DNA of 64,000 nt from Gemmatimonadota bacterium (GCA_028877215.1 JAPPFJ010000034.1:39684-103683); one strand, 5' to 3'. Numbered from the stretch's first letter, positions 1 to 9,102 are shown. Notes: generated from the letters alone by a model not told the origin. A program made the numbers and translations.

Positions 1-118
1 TGGAACTGAAGAAGGGTACATTGTTGTCGTCCGCGTTGAACACGTTGCACATCGTGCGGCAGCCCAGACGGATGGCGTCGGCGATATCGGTCGTGTTGAC
101 GTCCCGGAGTCTGGACAT
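1..118 (-). CDS. Hypothetical protein, N-terminal fragment (runs off left edge)
   Basis: The minus strand opens with an ATG at 118 preceded by a good ribosome site (AAGGAAAGGA). It codes for 39 residues beginning MSRLRDVNTTDIADAIRLGC before leaving the window. The frame is open to the edge and has the codon use of its neighbours. No catalytic motif lies in the visible part. From memory, similar N-termini occur in large uncharacterised proteins near sugar-catabolism genes in Latescibacterota and Poribacteria, but this cannot be checked here. It is divergent from the oxygenase gene that starts at 566. Function unknown. Confidence 0.6.
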   Translation of the reverse strand, partial: MSRLRDVNTTDIADAIRLGCRTMCNVFNADDNNVPFFSS

Positions 119-191
119 TGGGAGTCCTTTCCTTCGGATTCCGGCGATCGGCATCGGGCGCGTGTCCGACCAACGGTACTCCGGCGTTTAT

Positions 192-351
192 CAGTCCGTT
201 GATAAAGTCGCTCTGCAGGCGAGGCCGAGCCATTGTGGCCGAAGACAAGGCGCGCGACCGAGTCCCATCCATCGATTCGGCGAGGGAGCGCAACGCAGTA
301 TTTCGACCGCAAGGGCCGGCCGCAGCCCGGATGGACTTTTTCAACGGACTG
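192..351. mobile_element. 160-bp inverted-repeat element (MITE type A), copy 1
   Basis: The element is bounded by near-perfect terminal inverted repeats: CAGTCCGTTGATAAAGTC at the left and GACTTTTTCAACGGACTG at the right. A second copy of exactly the same length lies at 10602-10761 with most internal bases conserved. No transposase is encoded. Size, terminal repeats and two dispersed intergenic copies fit a miniature inverted-repeat transposable element mobilised in trans. Family unknown. Confidence 0.7.
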
Positions 352-472
352 TTATACGCGGACCGGGCGTTGAGAATGACGGTCAGCGACGGCTGTGCGG
401 CATCTAATATATCCATCGGTCGAGCGCCCGGCAACTTCCATGCGCAGGGCGGCGCCAGTGGCGGTTTTTGCC

Positions 473-500
473 TTGACATACGTGCGGTCGTTATTATCTA
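473..500 (+). promoter_or_regulatory. Candidate promoter for the oxygenase gene
   Basis: A perfect -35 box TTGACA (473-478) is followed after 16 bp by TATCTA (495-500), a weak -10 box. It lies 65 bp before the ATG at 566 and is in the right direction. The -10 match is poor, so the call is tentative. The rest of the gap between 119 and 565 holds the 160-bp element and otherwise nothing I recognise. Confidence 0.35.
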
Positions 501-565
501 TTCATTTCCTGGGGGCGGACCCCGGGATTCAACAGACCGAACAGGTTGCGAAAGGGAAGACATCC

Positions 566-1444
566 ATGGAAGATTCGATCGGATTTTTCGAGAAAAACGG
601 CTACATCGTCGTGCGCGATGCGCTGACGGATGAAGAGATCACGCGCGTCAACAGCGGAATCGCCGCGGACCGCGCCGCGCACCCGGAACATTGGGAGCCT
701 GCTCCAGCGGCATCCGGTCATCTGTCCGTGGGTTGCGACGCGCCCGAGCTTCTCCACCGGACCGAGGCGCTGGACGGGCTGGTTTGCCACCCTTCTGTCG
801 CACCCCTTGTCCGCCGCATCCTGGGTCCGGGCGCCGGGCTGTCCGGCCTGACGTTTCTCAGGCGGGAACCCTGCGACGTCCAGCCCCCCGAAGATCAGGA
901 CGGCGGCGATCCGCTGTGTCTCACGCGCGTGTGGCATCGCGAAGACAGCGGAAACGTGGAAGGCGCGGACCGGAACGACTTTTTCGTGCCGGCGCTGCAG
1001 GTAATCTTCTACATGGATGACGTTGACACGGAGTCCCACTGCTTCAGCATCATTCCGGAGAGCGTCGAAACCAAACGAAATCTGCCGAAGACGCACACCG
1101 GGAGCAGCGGATGGGGCGCGCAGGACAGGCTTCGAATCGACGACGCAGACGTCGGATACGTCGACCCGGAGCGACCTACCTGGGTGGACGCCTTTGGTAG
1201 GGAACTGACCCGGCGTACGGGTCGTGTAGATATATACGGCCGGGCGGGAACGGCTGTCATGTTCAACAATTGCAGCTATCACTGCGGCTCCGTCAGACAC
1301 ACCCCGCGTCCGAGGCACACCGTTCATGTGCGCTATCGTCAACCGGAGCCCGTCGCCTCACGCCACGCGCTCAAGCCGCCCTGGGAAAGCGTGGATCAGT
1401 TTTCGTCCTCGCTGCCCTCAAGACCCACGATCGGCAAACTGTAA
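566..1444 (+). CDS. Phytanoyl-CoA dioxygenase (PhyH) family protein
   Basis: Predicted 292-residue, soluble, Fe(II)/2-oxoglutarate-dependent oxygenase of the PhyH superfamily. The N-terminus (FFEKNGYIVVRDALTDEEI) is the typical PhyH opening. The metal-binding elements appear as WHRED (H124, E126) and SYHCGS (H239), with the 2-oxoglutarate arginine in RPRHTVHVRY around R250. The proximal ligand pair reads H-x-E rather than the usual H-x-D, which is tolerated in few family members. I start at the ATG after GGGAAGACATCC rather than at an upstream in-frame ATG, because the PhyH fold begins here. Substrate cannot be read from sequence. The mannonate-dehydratase-like gene follows 52 bp later on the same strand, which suggests a role with sugar or sugar-acid metabolism. 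Confidence 0.8.
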   Translation: MEDSIGFFEKNGYIVVRDALTDEEITRVNSGIAADRAAHPEHWEPAPAASGHLSVGCDAPELLHRTEALDGLVCHPSVAPLVRRILGPGAGLSGLTFLRREPCDVQPPEDQDGGDPLCLTRVWHREDSGNVEGADRNDFFVPALQVIFYMDDVDTESHCFSIIPESVETKRNLPKTHTGSSGWGAQDRLRIDDADVGYVDPERPTWVDAFGRELTRRTGRVDIYGRAGTAVMFNNCSYHCGSVRHTPRPRHTVHVRYRQPEPVASRHALKPPWESVDQFSSSLPSRPTIGKL

Positions 1445-1496
1445 ACCCGCCGGACGCCGACTCCCGATCGGCGAAATCCATTGAGAGGACCGAATC

Positions 1497-2477
1497 ATGT
1501 ACATAGGGACACAGGTGGGATGTCGTCACGATACCGATATTGAGGTCCTGTCGCAGTTGGGCGTGTACCACGTGGACCAGACGCCGGTGGAGCCGTGGAC
1601 CGAATGGTCGGCTGAGATGCTGATCCGGATGCGCGAACGGTTTGACAGGTACGGTATCAATCTCGAGATGATTCACATTCCGCTCAGCTCGGGCAGCGCG
1701 TTCAGTAATCCGGCCGGCGCCGTGTTTCTCGCCCCGAGCGATGAACGGGAACGGCAGATCGACCGGTTGTGCGAAATCGTCCGGATGGCCTCCAGGGCCG
1801 GCCTTCGGGGTCTCAACTACAACATTACCATACTGGGTCACCTCCGGACCGAATCCCGTTACGGTCGTGGAGGGTCGCGGCTTTCGTCTTTTGAATACGC
1901 AAAACTCGACCAGTCCCTAGGGGAATTTGAAGGAGGGGCGGCCGACGCCGATACGATGTGGGAACGTATCCAATACTGGCTCGAACGCGTTATGCCGGTG
2001 GCGGAAGAGTACCGCATTCAGATGGCCTGTCATCCGTCCGATCCGGGGATCGGCGATGTGACGTACCGCGGCGTCGCCCGTGTTATGGGGATGGTGGACG
2101 GGCTGAAGAGGTTCGTCGAGTTATACGACAGCCCTTACAACGGGCTGAATTTCTGCCTCGGAACGATATCCGAGAGCCTTGAAGACCCGGGCGAGGAGAT
2201 TTACGACATTATCCGCTGGTTCGGCCGGCGCAGGAAGATCTTCAACCTGCATTTCCGGAATATCAGGGGTGGGTTCCGGGACTTTGTGGAGGTGTTTCCC
2301 GACGACGGGGACGTGGATATGCTTAGAGCGCTGCGCACGTTCAACGAGGTCGGTTATGAATACATGATTATGCCCGATCACGTCCCCGGTATTTCCGGGG
2401 AGGAACCCGCGCAAGTCGCCTTCGCCTACACATACGGATACATCCACGCACTCTTGCAGGCGGTCAACGAAACCTGA
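1497..2477 (+). CDS. uxuA: Mannonate dehydratase-like protein (UxuA family)
   Basis: Predicted TIM-barrel enzyme of 326 residues that would dehydrate D-mannonate to 2-keto-3-deoxygluconate in hexuronate breakdown. Recognisable UxuA-type segments are MACHPSDPG (about 175-183), NGLNFCLGT (about 216-224), HFRNIRGGFRDFVEVF starting at H252, and MPDHVPG with D294-H295. The Cys, His and Asp residues in these segments are the expected metal and catalytic ligands. Proteobacterial UxuA is near 390 residues, so this is one of the shorter relatives. The stop codon TGA doubles as the target site of a palindromic element that starts immediately after it. Context of lyase, sulfatase and RraA-like genes supports uronate catabolism. 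The exact substrate is inferred. Confidence 0.82.
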   Translation: MYIGTQVGCRHDTDIEVLSQLGVYHVDQTPVEPWTEWSAEMLIRMRERFDRYGINLEMIHIPLSSGSAFSNPAGAVFLAPSDERERQIDRLCEIVRMASRAGLRGLNYNITILGHLRTESRYGRGGSRLSSFEYAKLDQSLGEFEGGAADADTMWERIQYWLERVMPVAEEYRIQMACHPSDPGIGDVTYRGVARVMGMVDGLKRFVELYDSPYNGLNFCLGTISESLEDPGEEIYDIIRWFGRRRKIFNLHFRNIRGGFRDFVEVFPDDGDVDMLRALRTFNEVGYEYMIMPDHVPGISGEEPAQVAFAYTYGYIHALLQAVNET

Positions 2478-2687
2478 GAAGTTGTTTTACAATTCCTGGT
2501 GAGTTCCGAGCGCACGCGAAAATGTGTCGGTTATGAGGCGCGAGGGGCGCGCAGCGCCGACGGTCAAAGGCGCCTAAGAGAGGCGAGCAAGCGCAGCCTC
2601 GACCTCTCGATACGGGTGGCTTTGGACCAACGCAGACCGACGCTTTTGCAGCCGCGCAAAGACCGCCGGGGGTTTTAAGACAGCTTC
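2478..2687. mobile_element. Palindromic element type B, copy 1 (210 bp)
   Basis: The left end GAAGTTGTTTTACAATT and right end TTTTAAGACAGCTTC are inverted repeats, flanked by the direct repeat TGA (2475-2477 and 2688-2690). The left TGA is the stop codon of the preceding gene. It is the longest copy, with an internal segment GGCGAGCAAGCGCAGCCTCG shared only with copy 4. Inner arms 2566-2574 and 2615-2623 can pair with one mismatch. No protein is encoded. Confidence 0.85.
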
Positions 2688-2698
2688 TGAAAGGTCGT

Positions 2699-5059
2699 TC
2701 AGACGTTGCGGATGTGGATGAGTTTCCACTCCAGACTTGAAAGCGTGAATTTCAAAACACCGTCCCGGATCGGGACGGTGTTGTTTTTGAGCGCGTCCTC
2801 CGCAACGGGGGCAGTACCGAGCCCCAGCTTGTTCATGTTCAACCGTACCGTGACGTTCTTGCGTTTGCCGTTCATATTGGAGACAACGGCCAGAACGCCG
2901 TTTTCCGCGTGACGATAGATGCTGGCGCAGGCGTCCCCGGGAGAAACGCCAATATATCTGCGATTCCTCCAATAAGGAATCCATTCGGCGTTCTTGCGGT
3001 CGAACGCGTCCATGGCGCGCCACACTTCGGCAGCCAGATCCAGGTCATCGTCCGCATTCTGCGGTCGAACGGGAATGTCGTGCAGAAGCGTAAACGCCCA
3101 CGCTTGATTGTAGGTGTAGGCGGCGCCCGCGTGGAGGAATTCGGCGGGAACCCCCCACTGGCGGCCCATGAATTCGGCACGGAAGGCGTCCAGGGGCAAC
3201 AGCCGGGAAACGTCCACGCCGCTGCCGACGCCCTGGAATTGCTCCCCGTCCCAGTATCCGGTCGCCCAACCGAGGGTGGGCATGGTCATGCACGTGGAGT
3301 TATGCACGTTGACGTGGCCGTCTTTCTTGCGTGACTTCACGATTTCGTAGATTCTCCGCATCGCTGAACGCGTACTGAAGATGGGATAGGTCTGGGCGAT
3401 GCTGCCGTCGGACCTCTTATGCCCGCATCCATGTTCGGTATTGCAGCAGCCGAACGGATATTCGGTCCCGTCCAGGTAGACCCCGTCGATGTCGAATTCA
3501 TCCATCACTCCCGCGATGCCATCCGTGAGCAGATCCTGCCACGGACTGTTCAGGCAGACGCGCCAGGCGGATTGTTCCGGCTGCGGCTGGTAGTGGAAGA
3601 CCGGATATCCGCCCTTGGGCAGAATGAGCGCGTCTTTGCCCACGGCCTGCCATTCGTCGATGATGTCCGAGATGAGAAAGCCGAAGTAGAGCAGGACCTG
3701 AAGTCCGCGGTCCCTGCAGGCCTTGACGACCTTCCGGACTTCGGCGGCGTGCGGGGTCCGGGTGTACGCCTCCGCGTCCGCCCAGTGCTCGAAGAGGACG
3801 ACGGCCCGGACACCGGAATCCACGCACCTGTCCAGGAGGGCGTCCGACACGTTCAGTCGGGGACTGAAACCGGTCGTGGTCTGGCCGATGCAGAATATTC
3901 GCTGGTCCCAGGCGTCCTCAACGACGGGCTTGACGGGCGTGGCCTGAAATCCGAACGTGTATCGCAGTTCGTCGGTAACGACGCCGCCAGGCGTGAGCGG
4001 CCTGACGTCTTCGGTTCCGAAGCCCGTGAACTGCCCGCCCTCGCGGCTGCCGGGAAGGAGCTTGATCGGTGACGAGACGCAATGGATGCGCAGCCTTACC
4101 CGGTTCTTTCGACGGGTGATTTCGGTGACCTTCCGCGGATTGCGGGTGTGGAAGCCCGCGTCCGATTCCGAGAACAAAGCGATACCGCGTTCCTCGTCCC
4201 CCAGCCAGATATACGGGCGATATCCCATCTTGAGACCGTTGTTCGACAGCGCGCCGACGTTTCTGACTCCGCCCCAGCTTCCGGGAAAGTGGTACAGGTA
4301 CCCGGCGTGTTTGCCGCGAACGGGCAATTCGAGCGAGAGCGCGTCGAGGCGCAGGATCGTGCTGGCGGTGAGTGACCAGTCTATCCGCGCCATTCCGTCG
4401 AAGTCGATTTCGGTTCTGGCCGTTACGGCCAGGCCGGCGGGAGACTCGAAACGGACATTGAAAACCACCTGATCTCTTTCTGCCGAAATCAGTTCGAGAC
4501 GACCCTTCGTCCAGCGTGCTTTCCTGCCGTTTACGCGGGCAACCGGCCTCAATGGACCGGCAAGCAGTTGTCTGCCGCCTGAAGTCGCCTTGGCGGCGAA
4601 CGCGGTCGCCGGGAATTCATAGGTTCTTCCCCAGCAGGTAATCTCAAGGCCATTCCCTGATTCCGTAACCTCGAGTGGCGTCCATGGATCGGGTACCTGG
4701 CGAGAGATTCCGGAACGGGACCCCAGCCAGGTAAAGTCGCCCGGCCATTTGTCCTGAAGCGTCCGGGTGGCGAAGCGGGTGCCGTACCGGTCGATGAAGG
4801 TCGCCCTGAAGTCGCAGCAACCCGATGGTATGTCCCCCGTGTCGAAGGCGATCTCTTCGTGCCCGATGTTGCTGACAACCCTGGTTTCCCGCGTTTCCCC
4901 CGAACGTGTGCTGTAAAGGACCAGCTCCACCTTGCCCCCTTGCGCCAGATGGGTTTCGCCGAGCAGGTGGACACGTGCGAACACCTTGCGGTATTCATTT
5001 CGGGTGTAGATCATTAGCGTGACCGCACGGGCAGGCGATCCGGTTTCGGTCGTGGGCAT
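2699..5059 (-). CDS. DUF6067 / GH123-like glycoside hydrolase
   Basis: Predicted 786-residue protein with N-terminal beta-sandwich domains (about 1-250), a segment WLGDEERGIALFSESDAGF (about 281-300) typical of the DUF6067/GH123-like group, a TIM-barrel region carrying DEFDIDGVYLDGTEYPF (about 520-536), and a C-terminal beta domain. The Asp and Glu in the YLDGTEY segment are plausible catalytic or substrate-binding acids. The ATG has a strong AAGGAG site seven bases upstream. I see no clear signal peptide. It is the last gene of a minus-strand run after the sulfatase, 40 bp away, so desulfation and glycoside cleavage of the same glycan are likely. The family assignment is from motif memory and the substrate is unknown. 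Confidence 0.65.
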   Translation of the reverse strand: MPTTETGSPARAVTLMIYTRNEYRKVFARVHLLGETHLAQGGKVELVLYSTRSGETRETRVVSNIGHEEIAFDTGDIPSGCCDFRATFIDRYGTRFATRTLQDKWPGDFTWLGSRSGISRQVPDPWTPLEVTESGNGLEITCWGRTYEFPATAFAAKATSGGRQLLAGPLRPVARVNGRKARWTKGRLELISAERDQVVFNVRFESPAGLAVTARTEIDFDGMARIDWSLTASTILRLDALSLELPVRGKHAGYLYHFPGSWGGVRNVGALSNNGLKMGYRPYIWLGDEERGIALFSESDAGFHTRNPRKVTEITRRKNRVRLRIHCVSSPIKLLPGSREGGQFTGFGTEDVRPLTPGGVVTDELRYTFGFQATPVKPVVEDAWDQRIFCIGQTTTGFSPRLNVSDALLDRCVDSGVRAVVLFEHWADAEAYTRTPHAAEVRKVVKACRDRGLQVLLYFGFLISDIIDEWQAVGKDALILPKGGYPVFHYQPQPEQSAWRVCLNSPWQDLLTDGIAGVMDEFDIDGVYLDGTEYPFGCCNTEHGCGHKRSDGSIAQTYPIFSTRSAMRRIYEIVKSRKKDGHVNVHNSTCMTMPTLGWATGYWDGEQFQGVGSGVDVSRLLPLDAFRAEFMGRQWGVPAEFLHAGAAYTYNQAWAFTLLHDIPVRPQNADDDLDLAAEVWRAMDAFDRKNAEWIPYWRNRRYIGVSPGDACASIYRHAENGVLAVVSNMNGKRKNVTVRLNMNKLGLGTAPVAEDALKNNTVPIRDGVLKFTLSSLEWKLIHIRNV

Positions 5060-5099
5060 AGAGGGCTCCTTCCTGCGGAGGCTGTGCCGGCGAATTCAG

Positions 5100-6578
5100 T
5101 TACAAAAATCGAAGGCCGCGCTGGCCGCGCATCGCGCGTTTGGCCGACGGGACGTATTGCCTGGCCGGCAGACCGACGAGTTCGCCGTCTTTCAGCCATT
5201 TGAGATCTTCGCCGTAGAGGTGTTCCACCAGACGGCCCTTCAGGCGGTTCAGCGTGTCGGCAAAGCCGCTGTCGCCTGCGAGGTCCCGTGTTTCACGGGG
5301 GTCGTCGGCGATGTCGAAAAGCTGCGCCTGGTTTCCCACGGGGTAGTAGATGAGTTTGAATCGTCCGTCGTGTACCATGCGCATCGCCGCGGTTCCTTCG
5401 CCGTGTTCGCCGTAGAGTTCGTCCCGGCGACGGTCGCCCGCCAGGCTCTGGCGGTCGACGTAATCGGGTATGGGTATGCCCGCCAGGTCCAGCAATGTGG
5501 GCATGATGTCGGCGAACTCCGCCAGGCGATCGTCGCGGGTTCCTTCCGGAAGGCGTTTGTCGCCCTTCACCGGCATGACGACCAGCGGTATTTTGGCGGA
5601 CATTTCGTAAAACGGCGTCATGCACCAGAGCCCGTGTTCGCCGACCATGTGGCCGTGGTCGCTCGTAAAGACCACGATGGTGTTGTCCAGGAGCCCGCAT
5701 TCCCGCAGGTATCCGATGACGATCCGGATCTGGTGATCGATATGGGTGAGCATTGCATAGTAAGCGCGCCGTGAATACTCCCATTCATGGTGTTTTGCGC
5801 GCGCCATCGCGAGGTTGTCCGGGTTGCTCAGCGTCTTTATGTGGTAGGGCAGGTCATCGAAGTCTGCCGACCAGTTGCCCCCGGCCGGTTCGTCGAGGGG
5901 CGCATCCCGGTAGAGCTCCATATATGTCTGCAGCGGCGTGTTGGGCGGGTGCGGCGCGGAAAAGGAGAGGTACCAGAAGCCGGGCTTTCGAGGATCCCGT
6001 CGACGGATGGTTTTGCACATCTCCCGGGCTGCCCAGTTGATTGGATGGCAGTACTCGGGCAGGTGCCAGGTGCGGGCGATGTAATCGTTCTGCGTCATGC
6101 CGCTCGCGTATTCCTGCCCGCCGTAGCCCTGCTCGGCCAGAAAGAGCTCGTAGTCGTCAGCCATCCCGTCCGGAATGTCGTGGTGAACGTGGCGGCCCTG
6201 CTCCTCTACGAGGACGTCATCGAAGCCGATCCGGTTACGCTGCGGGTAGACATGAAGTTTCCCCACGGCATACGCCTGATAACCCGCGTCGCGAAAGCAC
6301 TGGGCGAGGGTGGGAACTTCTGGGAAGTCAACGCCGTCGATAAACGAGCGCATTCCGTTCGCCTTCGGGCTCATGCCGGTGAACAGTGAGCGTCGGGCGG
6401 GTATGCAGGAGGGGCAGGCCGAATAGGCATTGGCGTAACTGACGCCGCAACGGGCGAGGTGGTCGATCGTCGGCGTGGTGACAACGGGATGGCCCGCATC
6501 GCCGGTGAGCAGTCCACTCCAGTGATCCGTGCAGATCAGCAGTACATTGGGCTTGTCGGACCGGATGAACTCGGGCAT
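5100..6578 (-). CDS. Type I sulfatase
   Basis: Predicted 492-residue arylsulfatase-superfamily enzyme. The formylglycine signature C-x-P-A-R is present as CIPARRSLFTG with the modified cysteine at residue 58. Metal ligands are seen in LLICTDHW (D18) near the N-terminus and in VFTSDHGHMVGEHG in the middle. The cysteine type needs a formylglycine-generating enzyme or anaerobic maturase, which is not in this window. I prefer the ATG at 6578, which has GAAAGG eight bases upstream, over an in-frame ATG at 6602 that has none. There is no convincing signal peptide, so it may act on imported oligosaccharides. Upstream lies an array of TTCGTAGTTTCGT repeats that separates it from the DadA-like gene. 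Confidence 0.9.
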   Translation of the reverse strand: MPEFIRSDKPNVLLICTDHWSGLLTGDAGHPVVTTPTIDHLARCGVSYANAYSACPSCIPARRSLFTGMSPKANGMRSFIDGVDFPEVPTLAQCFRDAGYQAYAVGKLHVYPQRNRIGFDDVLVEEQGRHVHHDIPDGMADDYELFLAEQGYGGQEYASGMTQNDYIARTWHLPEYCHPINWAAREMCKTIRRRDPRKPGFWYLSFSAPHPPNTPLQTYMELYRDAPLDEPAGGNWSADFDDLPYHIKTLSNPDNLAMARAKHHEWEYSRRAYYAMLTHIDHQIRIVIGYLRECGLLDNTIVVFTSDHGHMVGEHGLWCMTPFYEMSAKIPLVVMPVKGDKRLPEGTRDDRLAEFADIMPTLLDLAGIPIPDYVDRQSLAGDRRRDELYGEHGEGTAAMRMVHDGRFKLIYYPVGNQAQLFDIADDPRETRDLAGDSGFADTLNRLKGRLVEHLYGEDLKWLKDGELVGLPARQYVPSAKRAMRGQRGLRFL

Positions 6579-6616
6579 AAGTGACCTTTCGTCGGTTTTC
6601 AATTCGTATGAGCGTA

Positions 6617-6778
6617 TTCGTAGTTTCGTAAAGCGAGAATACGAGAATACGAGAATACCATAAGACGGATGATTTATTCCCGCGCTTTCGTAGTTTCGTT
6701 CATTCGTCAGTTCGTAGTTTCGTCAATTCGTAGTTTCGTTTATTCGCCTTTCGTAGTTTCGTTCATTCGTAGTTTCGT
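6617..6778. repeat. Array of six TTCGTAGTTTCGT 13-mers
   Basis: Exact copies of TTCGTAGTTTCGT start at 6617, 6687, 6711, 6727, 6750 and 6766, with spacers of a few to tens of bases. Three units of CGAGAATA occur at about 6634-6657. The array fills the 217-bp gap upstream of the sulfatase gene. Spacers are far too short and variable for CRISPR. It could be a cluster of regulator binding sites or a slippage-generated simple repeat. The sequence does not say which. Confidence 0.75.
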
Positions 6779-6795
6779 TATTTTCAGTTAGCTCC

Positions 6796-8064
6796 TCAGG
6801 GTCTTTCGAATCTGTCGACTCTAAGGAGATTGAGGTCAATGGACGGCGTCTGACGCGTGACCACCTGCGAGATCAGTTTGCCGGTAACGGGTCCCAGCGA
6901 GATCCCGATCATTGCGTGTCCGGCGGCGACGGTAAGGTTTTCGTATGTCGGGCTGCGACCCAGAAAAGGCAGGCCGTCCGGGGTACATGGCCGCAGGCCC
7001 CGCCAGGTCTCGATGTGTTTCAGGCGGTTCGGGTCCAGGTCGGGCAGATAGCGAGGGACGGCGTTGAGAATGGCCGCCACTCTTCGTTTGTTGATGGAAA
7101 GGTCCAGCCCGGCCAGTTCCAGTGTTCCGCCGAAGCGGAGCATATCGCCCATGGGCGTGACAGCCACCTTGGCCTCCGAGAGCGAGGCCGGAACCGTGAG
7201 GCAGCGGTTCGGCCGTTCGAAGGTGACGCTGTAACCCTTGGCCGGCTGTATGGGCAGTTTCATGCCGAGTTCCGCGGCGATGACCGGCGACCAGGCGCCT
7301 CCCGCGAGAACGACCTCATTCGCGTTGAAGTCTCCCCGCGTGGTGACGACCGTGCGGATCCGGCTGTCCCGCCGGCGGAAGCCGATCACTTCCGTCGAAG
7401 GATGTATCTTGACGCGTTTACCGTTTCCGGCAACATGACGGGCGAGTTCTCTCACGAATTTCGCGGGAACTAGGTGGGCGTCCTGGGGATAGTAGACGGC
7501 GCCCGCGGCGTGGTAATTGGCGATGGGATCCAGCCTCCGCAGGCCGCCCGGATCGAGTATCTCTGTCCGGATTCCCTTATCGGACAGGATGCCGGCCTCC
7601 TCGATTCCGCCCTCGAGTCCCTTTTCGGTCCCGTAGACCATCAGACTGCCTTTTTTCTCAAACCCGAAATCCAGGCCGTCGATTGCGGCGATTTCCGTGA
7701 AAAGCTCAACACTCGCAAGATTGAGATCTCTCAGGACCTGGAGTGACGGCTGCATGCGGGCGCGGGTGCAGGCCGCTTGAAACTGCAGCAGCCACCTCGC
7801 GAGATCGAGGTCCATACGGGGCTTGATGTAGAACGGGCTTTCAGCATCGAACATCCACCTGAAAGCTTTGCCGATTACCCCGGGAGCGGCCAGCGGAATG
7901 CTGTGGCTGGGGACGATCAGGCCCTGGTTGCCGTAGGAACTGCCCGCGCAGACGTGGTCTTTGTCAACGAGGACAACGTCCTTTCCCGCATCCGACAGGT
8001 AGTGGGCACAGCAGACGCCGATGGAGCCCCCGCCAATTATGAGGATATCGGTGTTGGTCGTCAT
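6796..8064 (-). CDS. FAD-dependent D-amino-acid dehydrogenase-like oxidoreductase (DadA family)
   Basis: Predicted 422-residue flavoprotein of the DAO/DadA superfamily. It has an N-terminal Rossmann motif ILIIGGGSIG (8-16) with the ribose-binding acid at D34, and a typical C-terminal FAD segment GLRPCTPDGLPFLG followed by AGHAMIGISLGPVTG. Length matches DadA (about 430). Family members oxidise D-amino acids, glycine or related 2-amino or 2-hydroxy acids and pass electrons to the respiratory chain. The substrate here is unknown. It sits between the beta-hydroxyacid dehydrogenase and the sulfatase on the same strand. The ribosome site is weak. Confidence 0.8.
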   Translation of the reverse strand: MTTNTDILIIGGGSIGVCCAHYLSDAGKDVVLVDKDHVCAGSSYGNQGLIVPSHSIPLAAPGVIGKAFRWMFDAESPFYIKPRMDLDLARWLLQFQAACTRARMQPSLQVLRDLNLASVELFTEIAAIDGLDFGFEKKGSLMVYGTEKGLEGGIEEAGILSDKGIRTEILDPGGLRRLDPIANYHAAGAVYYPQDAHLVPAKFVRELARHVAGNGKRVKIHPSTEVIGFRRRDSRIRTVVTTRGDFNANEVVLAGGAWSPVIAAELGMKLPIQPAKGYSVTFERPNRCLTVPASLSEAKVAVTPMGDMLRFGGTLELAGLDLSINKRRVAAILNAVPRYLPDLDPNRLKHIETWRGLRPCTPDGLPFLGRSPTYENLTVAAGHAMIGISLGPVTGKLISQVVTRQTPSIDLNLLRVDRFERP

Positions 8065-8139
8065 TGAATGGATGCACTCATCGCAGTCGGCCGAAGCGAC
8101 TGCCGGATGGTTGGGCGGGCCGAAGGAGCCAGCCAGGGA

Positions 8140-9057
8140 TCAACTTCGTTGAGCTTTCTGGACTTTCACTCCCAGGACCGCTTCCCAGACCTGGATCATC
8201 CCTCCCTTGTTCAGGTTTCCCATTCCCTGGTCTAGAGCCGCGCGAAACGTATCGGCGGCGGCTGTGACCAAGGGCAGTCTCACACCCTCATTTTCCATTA
8301 TACCGGTGATGGCGTCGACATCCTTGCGTGCGTTTGCCATCGGATATCCGGGCTCGAAATTCCGTTCGAGGATCAGAGGCGCGAAGGTGTCGAATCCGTA
8401 ACTCTGTCCGCTTCCGGTCATCACGGCGCCGCACATCTTCTCCGCGTCCAGGCCGAGTCTGACTGTGAGTGGGAGCATTTCGGCCAGCGCGGCGCAGGAG
8501 ATATTGAAAAGGGTATTGTTGACGATCTTGGCGAGTTGCCCGTTTCCGGATGCGCCCATATAGTAGATGGACGAACCCATGGCATTCAGAAGCGGCTCGA
8601 CGGCAAAGTGCGCACCCTTGTCGCCGCCCACCATCAGGGTAAGGGTTCCATCGGCCGCGCGGCTGCTCATCCCTGAACACGGCGCATCCAGAAAGTGAAC
8701 GCCGAGATCGGCCAGAATTCGTGATGCCTCGCGTGTGAAATCCGGGTGTGTCGTGCCGCAGTCGATGATGATATGCCCGGCCTTCAATTGAGGCTTAAGG
8801 CCTTTGTCTCCAAAAAGCACGTCCTCCACGACACGGGTGTCGGGCAGCATCAGAACGATCCGTTCGCAGATACCGCCCACTCGGGTCAGGTTCTCCGCCG
8901 TCCGCGCGCCGGACCTCGCGATCCGGTCCAAAGCCTCCCTGCACGTATCGTAGGCGAGCAGAGGAAATCCCGCTTTCAACAGATTGCGGGCCATTCCGCT
9001 TCCCATCGACCCCACGCCGATAAACCCCACTGGCGACGGCGCTACAGATCTGTTCAT
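8140..9057 (-). CDS. NAD(P)-dependent beta-hydroxyacid dehydrogenase (3-hydroxyisobutyrate dehydrogenase / tartronate semialdehyde reductase family)
   Basis: Predicted 305-residue dehydrogenase with dinucleotide-binding motif GFIGVGSMGSGMA (11-23), substrate-binding signature DAPCSGM (124-130) and the catalytic lysine in GNGQLAKIVNN at K177. Length is normal for the family. Members interconvert beta-hydroxyacids and semialdehydes, for example tartronate semialdehyde and D-glycerate, an end step of uronate and aldarate breakdown. This fits the surrounding genes, but the substrate is not readable. The ribosome site (AGGACC) is mediocre. It is co-directional with the DadA-like gene 75 bp downstream. 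Confidence 0.85.
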   Translation of the reverse strand: MNRSVAPSPVGFIGVGSMGSGMARNLLKAGFPLLAYDTCREALDRIARSGARTAENLTRVGGICERIVLMLPDTRVVEDVLFGDKGLKPQLKAGHIIIDCGTTHPDFTREASRILADLGVHFLDAPCSGMSSRAADGTLTLMVGGDKGAHFAVEPLLNAMGSSIYYMGASGNGQLAKIVNNTLFNISCAALAEMLPLTVRLGLDAEKMCGAVMTGSGQSYGFDTFAPLILERNFEPGYPMANARKDVDAITGIMENEGVRLPLVTAAADTFRAALDQGMGNLNKGGMIQVWEAVLGVKVQKAQRS

Positions 9058-9102
9058 TCTTGGTCCTGGGTTGGGGTTCCGGGGGTTCCACGGGCGGTTG
9101 TT

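Noticed and set aside
6617..6778. Possible CRISPR array
   Set aside because: Repeats are only 13 bases and spacers 3 to 57 bases with similar content. There are no cas genes.
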